From: Ooceraea biroi
Lineage: Eukaryota; Arthropoda; Insecta; Hymenoptera; Formicidae
Assembly (NCBI RefSeq): GCF_003672135.1
Contig: NC_039514.1
Location: 9,227,787-9,291,786 of the forward strand
DNA length: 64,000 nt
Reading direction: 5' to 3'
Positions within the stretch are counted from its first letter, which is position 1. Each line of letters begins with the position of its first letter. A program made the position numbers and the translations under genes. The notes under the pieces are model-generated. The model was given only the letters and a program-made list of their open reading frames with translations. It did no database searches and was not told where the DNA came from. This document shows positions 10,798-22,503 of the stretch, piece after piece.

Positions 10798-12889
10798 TCT
10801 CGTTCATATAGAATAGCAGTTCGTTTAGAATAGCGGTTCCCAGTTATCGTCGCTTGATGTTATTCCGAATTCCGCGACAATATTTTACAATTACGCGATG
10901 CGCATAGTTAGCGGACGCATTTCACCCGTCAGCGTCGCTTGTTAATTGTTTTATCTTGGACGAGCTCCCAAATGGATAACGATAATGAAATAACAGTTCG
11001 AGAGTTCTATTATTGCAGATTATAAAGAGCTTCGTTAGCTTACGCACGTCACGTTTGCATTCCTCTCTCGGAGATAAATTTATTTCGGTCCAAAAGGAAA
11101 CGGCGGAAATAAGGAGAAAAATGCTAAACGGGAAGACGGATCAGTTATTAAACACAGATCAGGCGCTTGAATGTTTCTTTTCCTCTCCACGTATAAATGC
11201 GCTTTTAGTTCCGCTCGTTATTTGCGGATTAAGGCGACATGTATAATTCAGGGCTAGCTTCTCGAGCTTAGCGTCCATTATCCGGTCTAACGGACTGATT
11301 TCGACGAGGAAAGCCAGATAATGCCTATCGCGCGGGACGAGGCTAAGCAAGGAAAAAAACGAAAAAGAAGATCTCGTATAAAATTAACAATTAGATAAAA
11401 AATAAAATAGTTTTGTCTACAGCGACAAATAGCAACAAGCCATATTATAATAAACGATTTGCAACATTTCGCAATCGTTTCGTAGATTCGGAGATTCCTC
11501 TTCGTGTTCCTTTATCCATGAATCCGTAGAACCCTTCTCCTCGACACGGAGAAAATTCCATTACGAAATTTCCTTTCGTGCTGACTCGTCTCGCGTTACT
11601 TCGCGCATACCTCGTGTCCCGTTTGGCAATGGTCGCGCAATTTCCGTGATTTATCGGAACAGGAAGCGGAACGACGCATCCATCGAGGGTGGGTTTTCAG
11701 CTACGCCCGGTTCCCAACTCCCTTTTTCCCTTTGCTCTCTCTCTCTCTCTCTCGCTCGCTCGCTCTCTTTCTTTCTCGCCGCGATAACACTGCAAACGTT
11801 ATCGCACTTCATCACGACGAATCATCTCTCCAATCGAGTTTAATTCGACTTTGCTCGGTCGAGTGGGAAAACTTCGTGATTACGGGATTGCCTGCGTTTT
11901 GGCAGTCACGTTGTAACGAGGCTTTTACGAAAGATTAGGGCCAGCCCGTCGCGTTATACCTATTTCGCACCTAACCCAGATACCGAAACAACGCCTCGCG
12001 GCATCCCTCTGTACACATTTTAACGCCACATTTTACGCCCGGGGTTACGACGTGTCCCGTTTGTAAAACACTCTCCCATCCGTGGAAACCCGTGTTTATC
12101 GGTTCCATGTACACGCAAAACGCGATTTTGACAGACGCTCGGATCCGATTTTTTCGATAAAACACCAGAGTAACGAGATGCGGGAAGCGAAGTTGCTCGA
12201 AAAGGAGTGGATCTCCGTACTTCGCCTAGCGCTTCGTATTCGTAAAGCAGTCCCGGAAGAAGGTTGAAAACATACATCAACCTAATGTTCTGTACTCCAC
12301 GTAGAACACGAGGAAGAATATTCTACGTTCCTGCAGCACACATAGATCGTGCAATAAAAAATTGATTTTCTCATCCTGAAGAAACTTATGTTAGGAAGAA
12401 GCGTCTGAAATCATACTAACACAATTTTTTAAATTGTTGCTATCAATACTGTTATCAAATTGCGATATTAAACGGTCGCAAGCTTAATTAGGGATCATTA
12501 TGCATCCGTCAATCTTTAATATTAAAGAGAATATTAACAGATATTTGATGCACACGAGAGACTTTCGCGCCCGTTGTAACGGACGGTCGAAATGGTCGGG
12601 GTAACGATGAATGCGATGGGTGTAGATTACAGTTTCAACATCGCCGTCGTGATCTTCGATTTATGTGTACTGGAAGGAATCTTTACGATTACTCACCTTC
12701 GACATGAAGCACGTGCGGCCGAGATAGCTTCGCGGATCGCGCGCGTGGATGCATAAAGTCTCGCACATGGCTTTGGCACAGTTTACGTGTTTTTCCCTTT
12801 GCTTCGCAATGGAACATCGTAAATGCAATTTTAATGACCGACGTAACTCATCCTGCTGTCGTGATATCTCTCCTCTCCCTTTGTCTCCT
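10798..12889. other. Non-coding stretch with CT microsatellite
   Basis: No exon recognised. A (CT)n/(CGCT)n run lies at about 11739-11775. Confidence 0.4.
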
Positions 12890-13616
12890 TTAAGGGGGGA
12901 GCCTGCTTTAGAACGTTGAAAATAAGGTATAATTTTACGAATTTTTTTAGAGAAACTATACAGCGGATCATTATAAAACTTTGATGCATTTATTAGTACA
13001 TGTTTAAAGATAAAAAAATTATTTTTTTATTTTAATATATCGCCTGTAGAGGTCGTCCTGGAGGCATCTTAGTGCAGCCGGCATTGTAAATTCGTGAGCA
13101 TTCTCCTGCCTCCAAATTTCATCCAAACTGAAAAATTGAAATATTTTCTCGTTATTTATGAATTCCCATGGTCGATGAACCTTTAATATTCATAAAAACA
13201 TTAAGTTAAACAATTACTTTTGCATGAAAAAGTTCAACAACTTTGCCTAAAAATCGTACTTTTGTGTTCTAAGCTCCACCATTTTGGCACTTTTCAACTT
13301 TTTTCTTCTCTCTTTGGTTCATCGACGATGGGAATTCATAAATAACGAGAACGTATTTCAATTTTTCAGTTTAGACGAAATGTGGAGGCAGGAGGATGCT
13401 CACCAATTTGCAATGCCGGCGACGCGGCTGCACTAAGATTTCTCCAGGACGACCTCTACGAGCGATATATTCAAATCAAAACATAATTTTTTTTATCTTT
13501 AAACATGTACTAATAAATGCATCAAAGTTTTATAACGATCCGCTGTATAGTTTCTCCAAAAACAATTCGTAAAATATACCTTATTTTCAGCGTTCTAAAG
13601 CAGGCTCCCCCCTTAA
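12890..13616. mobile_element. Fold-back TTAA element, copy 1
   Basis: About 720 bp between TTAA at 12890-12893 and 13613-13616. Ends are inverted and begin GGGGGGAGCCTGCTTTAGAA; the inverted arms extend for over 200 bp, including the GTCGTCCTGGAG and GGAGGCAGGAG blocks, around a central single-copy loop. No open frame of note. The loop is in the opposite orientation to copies 2 and 3 (20509-21237, 43533-44262). Confidence 0.9.
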
Positions 13617-15542
13617 AAGCGAGCGGGTTAGCGGGCGGCAAAAGAGAACAGAACGGAAAACATAAAAGAGTACTTTAGGCCAAGAGATGCATGTCGGGGA
13701 TATGTTATTTGCATTTATCTACGTCGTTCTTCCCGGGAATGCGAAAATCTCGTGTACCACCGTATCCGGTTACACCCGTGTGCGGAATGACGTCGACGGG
13801 CGGAGGGTCGAGGAAGAAAAAAGGGCGATCAGAAGTCGTGCGGCTATCATGTTCCACTCCCGCCCTGCCTCCATCCCCTGGTATAAACGTAATCATCAGG
13901 TTCGCGTGCAGTAGCGTGTCATCTCGTGATGGATGGCCTTCTGATGTTGAACGTTTGGCAAACGGGCACGGAAAAACAATTCCTGCAGCGGCATAACGTA
14001 TATTGAAATAGTTGGTTTATTAAACATATCGTCATGTAAAATAATATTATTGTTACTGTGATGAAAATAATATTGTTACTGTGATTATTAATTTTTTGAC
14101 ACAACAAATTTCGATGTTCGATTTCGGTGGAACGAAAACGCGCGGGAAGGGTTTCCACACTTTTAATTTGTTCTGACTTTTTGATTTCTTCCGCGTTCTT
14201 TTAATTGATTCGCATCCGGGAACGCGTGTGAGGATTGACGCGGACTCGCAAGTCCCTCATCGTCTTTATAAATTTCCGTGGTGTTTTTGGTGCTCGAGAA
14301 ATAAGCGAACCGTCAGTGCGAGCCCTCTTTAGTGAGGCATTGTTATGCGAATGTTTTATTTGCACGCTGCAGACGTTCCCTTTACGGTCCGCCGCTTTAT
14401 TCGGACTTCAGACGTTTTCGTTACGCTGTTTCCGTTTCACGTATAATGGAAATAGCGGCACGAAGTTTACGGCTGTCGTATTACTTATATATTGTGGCGG
14501 TAAAGTGTGGCGCGAAGAGAGATTCATCGTGGAAATTCGCGAAGAAGCAATTACGGTCGGCGACTCGCCTCTTTATTTTGCACGCACGAATTATTCGGCG
14601 GGATTTGCGTTAGTCGTAATTACGTTCGATTTCATTATCGACTGCGGAGGGCCACGCTGGAAGCGATTGGGTTCATTATTGGTTTCGATATAATTAGATC
14701 GTGCCGTTTCATTAATTTGCTTTGCGCGTATGTTGCTGACTGTCGTTAAACTGTGTCACATCTCGCCACGCGCATCGACAATTGCACGGCAAATATTCGT
14801 CGTTGTTAACTAACAGTAAACTGCCGGAGCGCCGTGCTAACATTAACGTGCCTGCAAACAAGAAGCTAATTCGACAGAAGCTGAACTCGACTGTACTCAC
14901 GAAAATTCAACGAATACTCTTGACGATGAATTTAAAATGATAATTCCAAAAATACAGGAATTAATTGCCATGGAAGAACAGATTGGCACAATGCTATTTC
15001 CCGAAGCGGTGTTTTAAGCAATGGAAAATAGCGATTGCTAATTATACCGTTAAAAATTGTGCATCCATATGTTAAAATTTTCTTGTGTTGCCATGTTTTG
15101 ATTACTACTTCAATGTAAAATTAACATACAACTGATATGTTATTACTTTTATAACAATTTTATATGTTACATTAATGTTAACTTCATAACTTAACATTTT
15201 GTGTATGTCTCTTAGAAATGGAATATTATTTCAAATGCTTTTAACACAATAATTTTAAACAATCAACATGTCACAAAGTCAGTTTAACATTCTAAAAGAA
15301 GTTAAAGTAAATCTTCAAATAATCATGAACTTTGACATATAAAATAATCAAATTTACTAAGATTAAATGTTTCTATCAAAAATAATTTAAGTTGAAATAA
15401 TTACTATCATGTGTTAATATAACATAAAAAGTAAATGTTCATATTGTATGAACGAAAATGTTCTATCAACTTTTCTGATGAGTTATTGTAACTTCTCTTC
15501 CATGTAGTTTTCAATTACTTTGTATGTTATTTTTACATCACA
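13617..15542. other. Non-coding stretch, AT-rich from 14900
   Basis: A plus-strand frame of 152 codons (14235-14693) is open but has no recognisable domain and no ATG support, so I do not call it. From about 15000 the sequence becomes AT-rich with repeated TTAACAT and TTAACTT words; similar sequence continues at 16738-16890, so the LINE described next was inserted into this AT-rich block. Confidence 0.4.
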
Positions 15543-16737
15543 CTTAAAGTTACAATTATTATTATTAGCTGGCATTCAAAACTCGAAAGTTCATAGCTGC
15601 AATTACCAAAGTTCGCCATCGATCCCTGTCCTGAGCTACTGCCTCCCAATCCCCACTCTCGGCGCCTATATCATTGAGATCTGACTGAATATTGTCTACC
15701 CATCTACGTCTTGGTCTACCTAACGGTCTCTTGCCATTTGGTCTACCCGTCATAATTTTATACGCGGTTCTATCCTTTCCCATACGCGCGACATGACCCG
15801 CCCACCTTAATCTGTGTGATTTAATTACATTAATTATATCCGGACTATCATAAAGTTTATGCAGCTCGACGTTGTGTAGTCTCCGCCATTCCCCCGTTTC
15901 CTCATCGCGTTTCGCCCCGAAAATTTTCCGTAATACCTTATTCTCGAAAACCCTAAATTTCTTTTCACCTTGTAAAGTAAGTGCCCACGATTCACTTCCG
16001 TACAAAGCTACCGGGAGAATAATGGTTCGATATATTCTAAGTTTTAAACGCCTAGATAATAACCGCGACCCAAGTAATTTACGGACCGAATAAAAGGCTG
16101 CATTTCCCGCGTTGATTCTTTTCTTAAGTTCTACCCCAGTATCGTTTCCCTGATTAATAATCGTTCCCAAGTATTTAAAATTGTCTACTCTTTCGAATAT
16201 ATTATCGCGAACCTGTAAATTATCGTTATCCTGATCCCTACTAGTTACCATGTATTTGGTCTTTTCCACACTACCTGTAAACCGAGATATTTAGCATAAT
16301 CTATCAATAATTCCGCATTTCTTATAATCGTTTCCTTATCGTCGCCTAGCCACGCAGTATCATCCGCATATGTTAAAACTTGAGTTTTACCGTTCAACTG
16401 CAGGCCATCCCCACTCTTCTGTACTTCTCTAATTGCATATTCTAAAACTAAATTAAATAAAAGAGGGGATAATGCATCGCCTTGTTTTAGCCCACTATGA
16501 ATATCAAAAGTGTTTCAGATTTTGTTACCGACTTTTATTCTACCCTTTGTCTCTTTTAAACAAGCCTGAATTAAACTATTTAATTTTTTGGGTACCCCTA
16601 TATAGGCCAGAATTTTAAACAGTGTCGCTCTGTTAATTGAATCGTATGCTTTTTTAAAATCTACATACAATTGATGGACTGGTTGACCAAATTCCCATTT
16701 TTTCTCTAAAATTTGTCGAAGAGCTTAAAGTTACAAT
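15543..16737 (-). mobile_element. 5'-truncated non-LTR retrotransposon with 14-bp target duplication
   Basis: A 1167-bp insert (15557-16723) is flanked by identical copies of CTTAAAGTTACAAT at 15543-15556 and 16724-16737. Read on the minus strand it contains the end of a reverse transcriptase gene and finishes in a short (TAA)n tail, as in LINE families that end in TAA repeats. Flanking duplication, tail and 5' truncation together indicate target-primed reverse transcription. Confidence 0.92.
15565..16722 (-). pseudogene. LINE reverse transcriptase, C-terminal part
   Basis: The minus strand encodes the reverse transcriptase from about the HQLYVDFKKAYDS block, through GLKQGDALSPLLFN and the catalytic YADDT motif (around 16350), then the connecting region with FKYLGTIINQG and the C-terminal RLRWAGHVARM and GRPRRRWVDNI blocks typical of insect non-LTR elements. 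The endonuclease and the first part of the reverse transcriptase are missing. A stop lies at 16515-16517, and a frameshift lies near 16265-16285. The 3' part (15565-16269) is one open frame of 234 codons. Dead copy. Confidence 0.9.
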
Positions 16738-19700
16738 AACAAAAATAAATGTAAAATATTGTGTTAATTACTTAACATTTCTAGTTTGTCAAGAAGTAAC
16801 ATATGACGAATGAGTTACTTTAACTTAAAATTTAGAGTGGACTTTCTGGGACATGCAAAAAATGTTAAAATTAACATTTTATTTTTTACTGTGTAAGGAC
16901 GTAATCGATCGAATATATCGCCGAATTTATTTGATATGCAAATTACAGTGCGCTAATTATTCGCTAGCTTCTATTTGTGCTTTGCCGTACGTCCATTAGC
17001 AGGGACGGATTAAAGTAAATTGCCGCTGTGGGCCTAATATTATTTCTGCCCCTTCATTCATTTATGTCCTTCATTAGTTCATGAAATTTTCTCAGTGATC
17101 ACCCAAGTTGCTCGTATCTTTCCTTTGGTTTGTCTTCGTATCAAAGGTTCCTTTCTATACAGCTCTCACGATACTCTCCTCTAAATCGTCACTCCTGACA
17201 TACGACTGCCGGCTCTAACGTCTCTCCCTTTCGTTTGTCACGCGCTCAATGCTCGCTCGCTACCGCGCTATCCCGTTTATAGCCTATTGGTTTTTGACTC
17301 ATTTTGCCGCCCCTCAAATTTTGCCGCTGTGGGCTCGAGCCCACTCTGGCCCCTTTATATTAATCCTACACTGTCCATTAGTAACGATCACTCATCGGTA
17401 TGTTAATATTGGCAGCGGTGGAGATAAACAATTAAAGCACAAAGACCAGTCTTATTTACCCGCTTCTAATTAACCGCACGATAATGAGTGCCGGCCACAT
17501 CAACGCAGTCCTGTACTCGTAGCACGGAATGTCGGAATAAACACCAAGTAGTACCCACGGAAGGTCCTGTCAGTGTCTACTTTCGATTTAAGGAACCGGA
17601 GAAAAAAACGAGAAAGAGACAGGTAGATTGGTGGAAAAGCAGCACGCTCGCGCGACGCCCTTTGCGAACGCAAACTAGCAAAGCAGGGTAGTTTAGAAAT
17701 CGGAAGAAAAAAACCTTGACAGAGAGAGAGAGAGAGAGAGAGAGAGACGAAGAGAACTCGTCGAGACGAAGGCAGCATTTAAAAAAGCTGTGAGGCGGAA
17801 AACTCGGAGACGGCCGCGAGAGACACGGGCGGAAAATTCGCGGGGAACGCGGGGAATAAATAAGGAAAGCACAGCGGGATTTTAGCAGCAAAAAGGCCGT
17901 GGGGAATTGCGAGGGACGAAGAGGCGAGAAAGGAGGGAGCGACGGGAAGATGGCCGTAGGTAGGAAGGGCAAGATCAGTAAAGCAGAGGAAGAAGCCGAC
18001 ACGCTGAGGGGGACGAGCGTACGTAGAGAGAACGGGAGGGCGGGAGGGCGGGAGAGTCGGAGGCTGGATGCTGAGCTGTATCGATCTCTTCTCTCCTCCG
18101 TCGGTACGTGACGTCACCGACATACCCCACCAGCGTGGAGGAAGGGTGATGATACGCTTGTCCTTCGATCACGAGACGGCGAGCTCCTCTCAGCCTTGGC
18201 CATTCATTCAGCGGTCGGCGATATTTATTTCGGTGACGGCCGCGCGAGTGCCCAGCGTATCCGCCACGTTCTGTGACGGGCACGTCATACTTTTCTCCAC
18301 TTTCCCTCGCGAGGCAACCACCGGAGGGTGGTCCCCGTCAACTTTGCTCCAGCTTTCCGTTACCTTCCCTTCTGTCAGCGTCGTCGGTCGCCATAATCTT
18401 CTCCTTCCGCTCGAATCACGTGTAACTGAATGCGAGTTAGCGAGATACCGTGAAGAAAAGAGTGTTTACCTCGCTCGCTAAATACTTCTCCCTTTTACTT
18501 AATTTCGGTCAATTTGATTATATTATTGCGATAATTTCGGATTTAGGTAATTTTAACTTCTATTCGTTGAACTGAAACGAGCAATGACACTGAGAGGGTT
18601 CGGATCGTCGCAATCAGTTTAGCGTGCCTACATAGTAAAGGCGGAAACGTTGTTGGTTTCAATTTCTGGCCTCCATCGATCACGAGGCAGGACGTATCGA
18701 TCGCACCTAGCGGAGATTCAGCTATTACTCTTACAATAATGGTATTACCTAGGAATTTTACACGAAAAGAAGAGATGAAAATTGCACGGTGCAACGGGGG
18801 GTTTAATCCTCGCCGTAAAACGGCGATAGGATCGGCACGCGATGGCCAAGAGAACGGTCGGGGCGGAATTTCAGGGCGTATCGATTCGACGTAAAACGGA
18901 CGCGCGGGATAGCAGGGTTGTGCAAATTCTGTTAAATTTGCGGCTTTACCAGCTATTAAGTCGGTGCGCGCATATCCGCGCCAAGTGCATGTACATGCAA
19001 CGTTCCCTCGCTGCACGTGGATCTCCGCGATAAATTCGCAACCGCTCAGTATCTCGTTAATAACCGCGCGAATACGGTATCGAACAACGTATCGGATACG
19101 TTAGCTTCGTGGCGGTGAGAAATTCTATTGCATTTCCGCCGGTGTCTAGTTCCGCTCGCTCCGACTCGCTCTCCAAATGTCGGATTTGACCTTTGGCGTT
19201 ACGCGTTTTATTTTAGTCGTTGTGCATGCACCTTGCACGTACCTTTCATACTTGCTCGCGACCGCCAAACTCGTACGTCAGCGTGGCACATACATTTCCT
19301 GTGCAAAGGCGCACGTGATTGCGATCTAAAATGTCTTCTCTCGAAGACGCGAGGTCTGGTACGAATCATCGGGTAGCCAGCTTTGCTCGTTTTCTTCTTT
19401 GAAATCGTACTTGATGAACGCCACGTCTTGTTCAGCGCGTTTCACACCGACCAGCCAATTTCATCTAATTTCATCGATCCCTCTGGCTTTCTGATTCCTC
19501 TGATTCGCCGAAACTTTTCTTCTTCACTAAATTCCCAGATAAATACCTTGACGGAGCTAATTCGTATTTAGATTTTGTAGACGAGGCAGACGCACGTGAA
19601 CGTACGCTTTTCCCGCGGTGTTTCATCAAGTTTACGGAGTCATCGGTTTCGAAAGTCGAAGTGGCTGAAAGATTAGATTCTTGAGAGACTCCTGAAAAAT

Positions 19701-20508
19701 CGGATCAATCTCTATTACACTTTGTTCGTTCTTCGTTCTCCGCGTCACGCATTCAATTCGCGAAATGCACGGTAGCTGAAGTCGACGCCTGTCGGTCGTT
19801 CCCCGAGGAGAGCAAACTTGCAGGTGGATCTCGCTCGTTTAAACAGCGGATTTCCCCGAACGCTTCTGTATCTCCGTCAGATTGCCTGGAATCGGAGGCC
19901 GCGAGCAAGGTCGCGAAAACACACGGTCCGAGCGATTTCTGGAAGTAGATACTGGCGGATATAGCTGTTCCTCCGCAAGACCCTCCCTCCCCAGGAGGAT
20001 ATACGGGGCGGAAACTTTATTTTCGGGCTTGTGAAATATACACGTGATACACATCGCCCAGGCTAGATGCGAGGCCGCGCTTTAAATACTATTCCGCGGT
20101 CGCAACAAGATATCGGCTGCAACAAGAAGCGCTGTACGCGCGCTCGCCCGCCTGTCTTATTTGCGCGGGAAGATATTACATTCGGCAGATTATTGCGCAA
20201 GCTACATCTCGCCACGTCTCTTCGTTTTGATGACGGCTCCGTCAAGCTTGAAGATTTCCATTTTAGCGCGGATACACGGCTGCCTTTCAAATCTTCGTGG
20301 ATTGCTTAAAAAAAAGAAATGCGTCTATCAAAAATCAGAGATGCAGTAAGACTTTACGTAATTTTTGCATCAAGATCGCTTTAAGTATGGTCAGATATTA
20401 ATGGAGCTTTCATATTGACTACCATCTCAAGATTACACTTAAAACGATCTTCGATATAAAAGCGCGCTACGGGTATCACTCCAAATCGAACGTTATCCAA
20501 AGCGCTCT
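16738..20508. other. Non-coding stretch with GA-rich tract
   Basis: An (AG)n run lies at 17720-17747 inside a purine-rich block (about 17580-18110) that keeps several frames open by composition alone. No exon recognised. Confidence 0.4.
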
Positions 20509-21237
20509 TTAAGGGGGGAGCCTGCTTTAGAACGCTGAAAATAAGGTATATTTTACGAATTGTTTTTGGAGAAACTATACAGCGGATCATTATAAAACTT
20601 TGATGCATTTATTAGTACATGTTTAAAGATAAAAAAATTATTTTTTTATTTGAATATATCGCCTGTAGAGGTCGTCCTGGAGAAATCTTAGTGCAGCCGC
20701 GTCGCCGGCATTGCAAATTGGTGAGCATCCTCCTGCCTCCAAATTTCGTCTAAACTGAAAAATTGAAATACGTTCTCGTTATTTATGAATTCCCATCGTC
20801 GATGAACCAAAGAGAGAAGAAAAAAGTTGAAAAGTGCCAAAATGGTGGAGCTTAGAACACAAAAGTACGATTTTTAGGCAAAGTTGTTGAACTTTTTCAT
20901 GCAAAAGTAATTGTTTAACTTAATGTTTTTATGAATATTAAAGGTTCATCGACGATGGGAATTCATAAATAACGAGAAAATATTTCAATTTTTCAGTTTG
21001 GATGAAATTTGGAGGCAGGAGAATGCTCGCCAATTTACAATGCCGGCTGCACTAAGATGCCTCCAGGACGACCTCTACAGGCGATATATTCAAATAAAAA
21101 AATAATTTTTTTTATCTTTAAACATGTACTAATAAATGCATCAAAGTTTTATAATAACCCGCTGTATAGTTTCTCCAAAAAACATTCGTAAAATTATACC
21201 TTATTTTCAACGTTCTAAAGCAGGTTCCCCCCCTTAA
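20509..21237. mobile_element. Fold-back TTAA element, copy 2
   Basis: TTAA at 20509-20512 and 21234-21237 enclose a fold-back element with GGGGGGAGCCTGC ends and the same arms as the copy at 12890-13616. Its central loop is inverted relative to that copy. Confidence 0.9.
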
Positions 21238-21600
21238 TATGAAGTCAATTCAAACATCCCCTTCGATATTTCTCTTTCCGGTTTCCCGAACGCTTTGCTC
21301 ATATTCCGTTTTGATAACAGGAAAAAGCTGCGGAATTTTTTGCGCAAAACATCGGTCGGCCACCGCGTGCTTCGATTATGATTTCCGCATGCGGAATAAA
21401 AAAACCGGGAAAAGCTCGCATCGGGAATAAGCAGAAACAGGTCTACCATGAGAGCAAAGAGCGGACGCGAATCGAAATAGGCAACGATCGGTGGCGTTTC
21501 CTCGAGATTCAACGCGCCGCATGACTTCCGACAGCAACTGGGTCGTGTCTAGTCGAACGAGATCATTCAACCGCGAGCACGAACATGTACAAGTATTTAT

Positions 21601-22503
21601 ATTTTTGGTAATTATTTAGATTAACGGAGCAACCTCGAATGACCTTGACCTTGACATATGTTGTCACGGTCACCCTCCTGAGTGACCTTCAAAAGGTTTT
21701 AGCCGTCGCTCATTGTTTATTAAAAAGTTATTAACAAAAGAAGTTTCGAAAATATAGTAGTTATTTTGAATATTGAAAGACATAAACGACGAACATGAAC
21801 GAAGGAAGGAAAGTGATTTAACCTAACCTAATCTAATCTAACCTGGTTAAGTTAGGTTAGGTTATATTTTCCGAAACTGGAGCCCTGGACCACATATACG
21901 CTCGTTTTTCAGCCCGCTTCGCGGGAGGGCGGGGGGAGGGGGCTTCGCCCTCCCCCGCCAGAATCCGTGCCGTGTACCAGGTGATCAAAATCTGTACGGT
22001 GAAATCTGTAACACCGGCTCCGGCGGGGGGAGGGGCGAAGCCCCTCCCCCCCGCCCTCCCGCGAAACGGGCTGAAAACGAGCATATGTGTCCGGGGCTCC
22101 AGTTTCGGAAAATATAACCTAACCTAAATCTATTTCTGATTTAAAGGTAAAATTCCATCAAATATACTCTTTCGTAAACGTATGATATCGTAAAATTATG
22201 CTCTATTCATTAAACTTTTTTGTTAATAACTTTTTAACAAACAACGAGCGACGGGTGAAACCTAATGCGGGTTATTCTGGAAGGTGACCTTTGCAATATA
22301 TGTCAAACTCAAGCCCTTGCTTCGCGTGGACAGTTGAAAATTCGTGCAAAATCATTAAACTTCTTTTGTTAATAACTTTTTAATAAACAATGAGCGACGG
22401 CTAAAATCTTTTGAAGGTCACTCAGGAGGGTGACCCCTATAATATATGTCAAGGTCAAGGTCATCCGAGGTTGCTCCGTTAAACTAAATAATTACCATAT
22501 TTT
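21601..22503. repeat. Nested palindromes (two pairs of inverted arms)
   Basis: Outer arms at about 21601-21750 and 22352-22503 include AACGGAGCAACCTCG and GAGTGACCTTCAAAAG with their reverse complements. Inside, a second pair (about 21858-21960 and 22022-22125) is built on CCGAAACTGGAGCCC and a G+C-rich block rich in GGGGGG runs, and is bordered by AACCTAACCTAA/TTAGGTTAGG words. A partial third copy of the outer-arm sequence lies at about 22208-22320. This looks like fold-back elements inserted into one another; the family was not identified. No coding frame is supported. Confidence 0.8.

Noticed and set aside
14235..14693. A 152-codon plus-strand frame
   Set aside because: No recognisable domain and no good start; consistent with chance in mixed-composition DNA.
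17577..18123. Several overlapping open frames in a purine-rich tract
   Set aside because: They are kept open by low-complexity GA/CT composition on both strands; no domain, splice or start signal supports them.
21820..21865. TTAGG/CCTAA words as a telomere remnant
   Set aside because: Only two or three degenerate units are present, at an element border; not a telomeric array.
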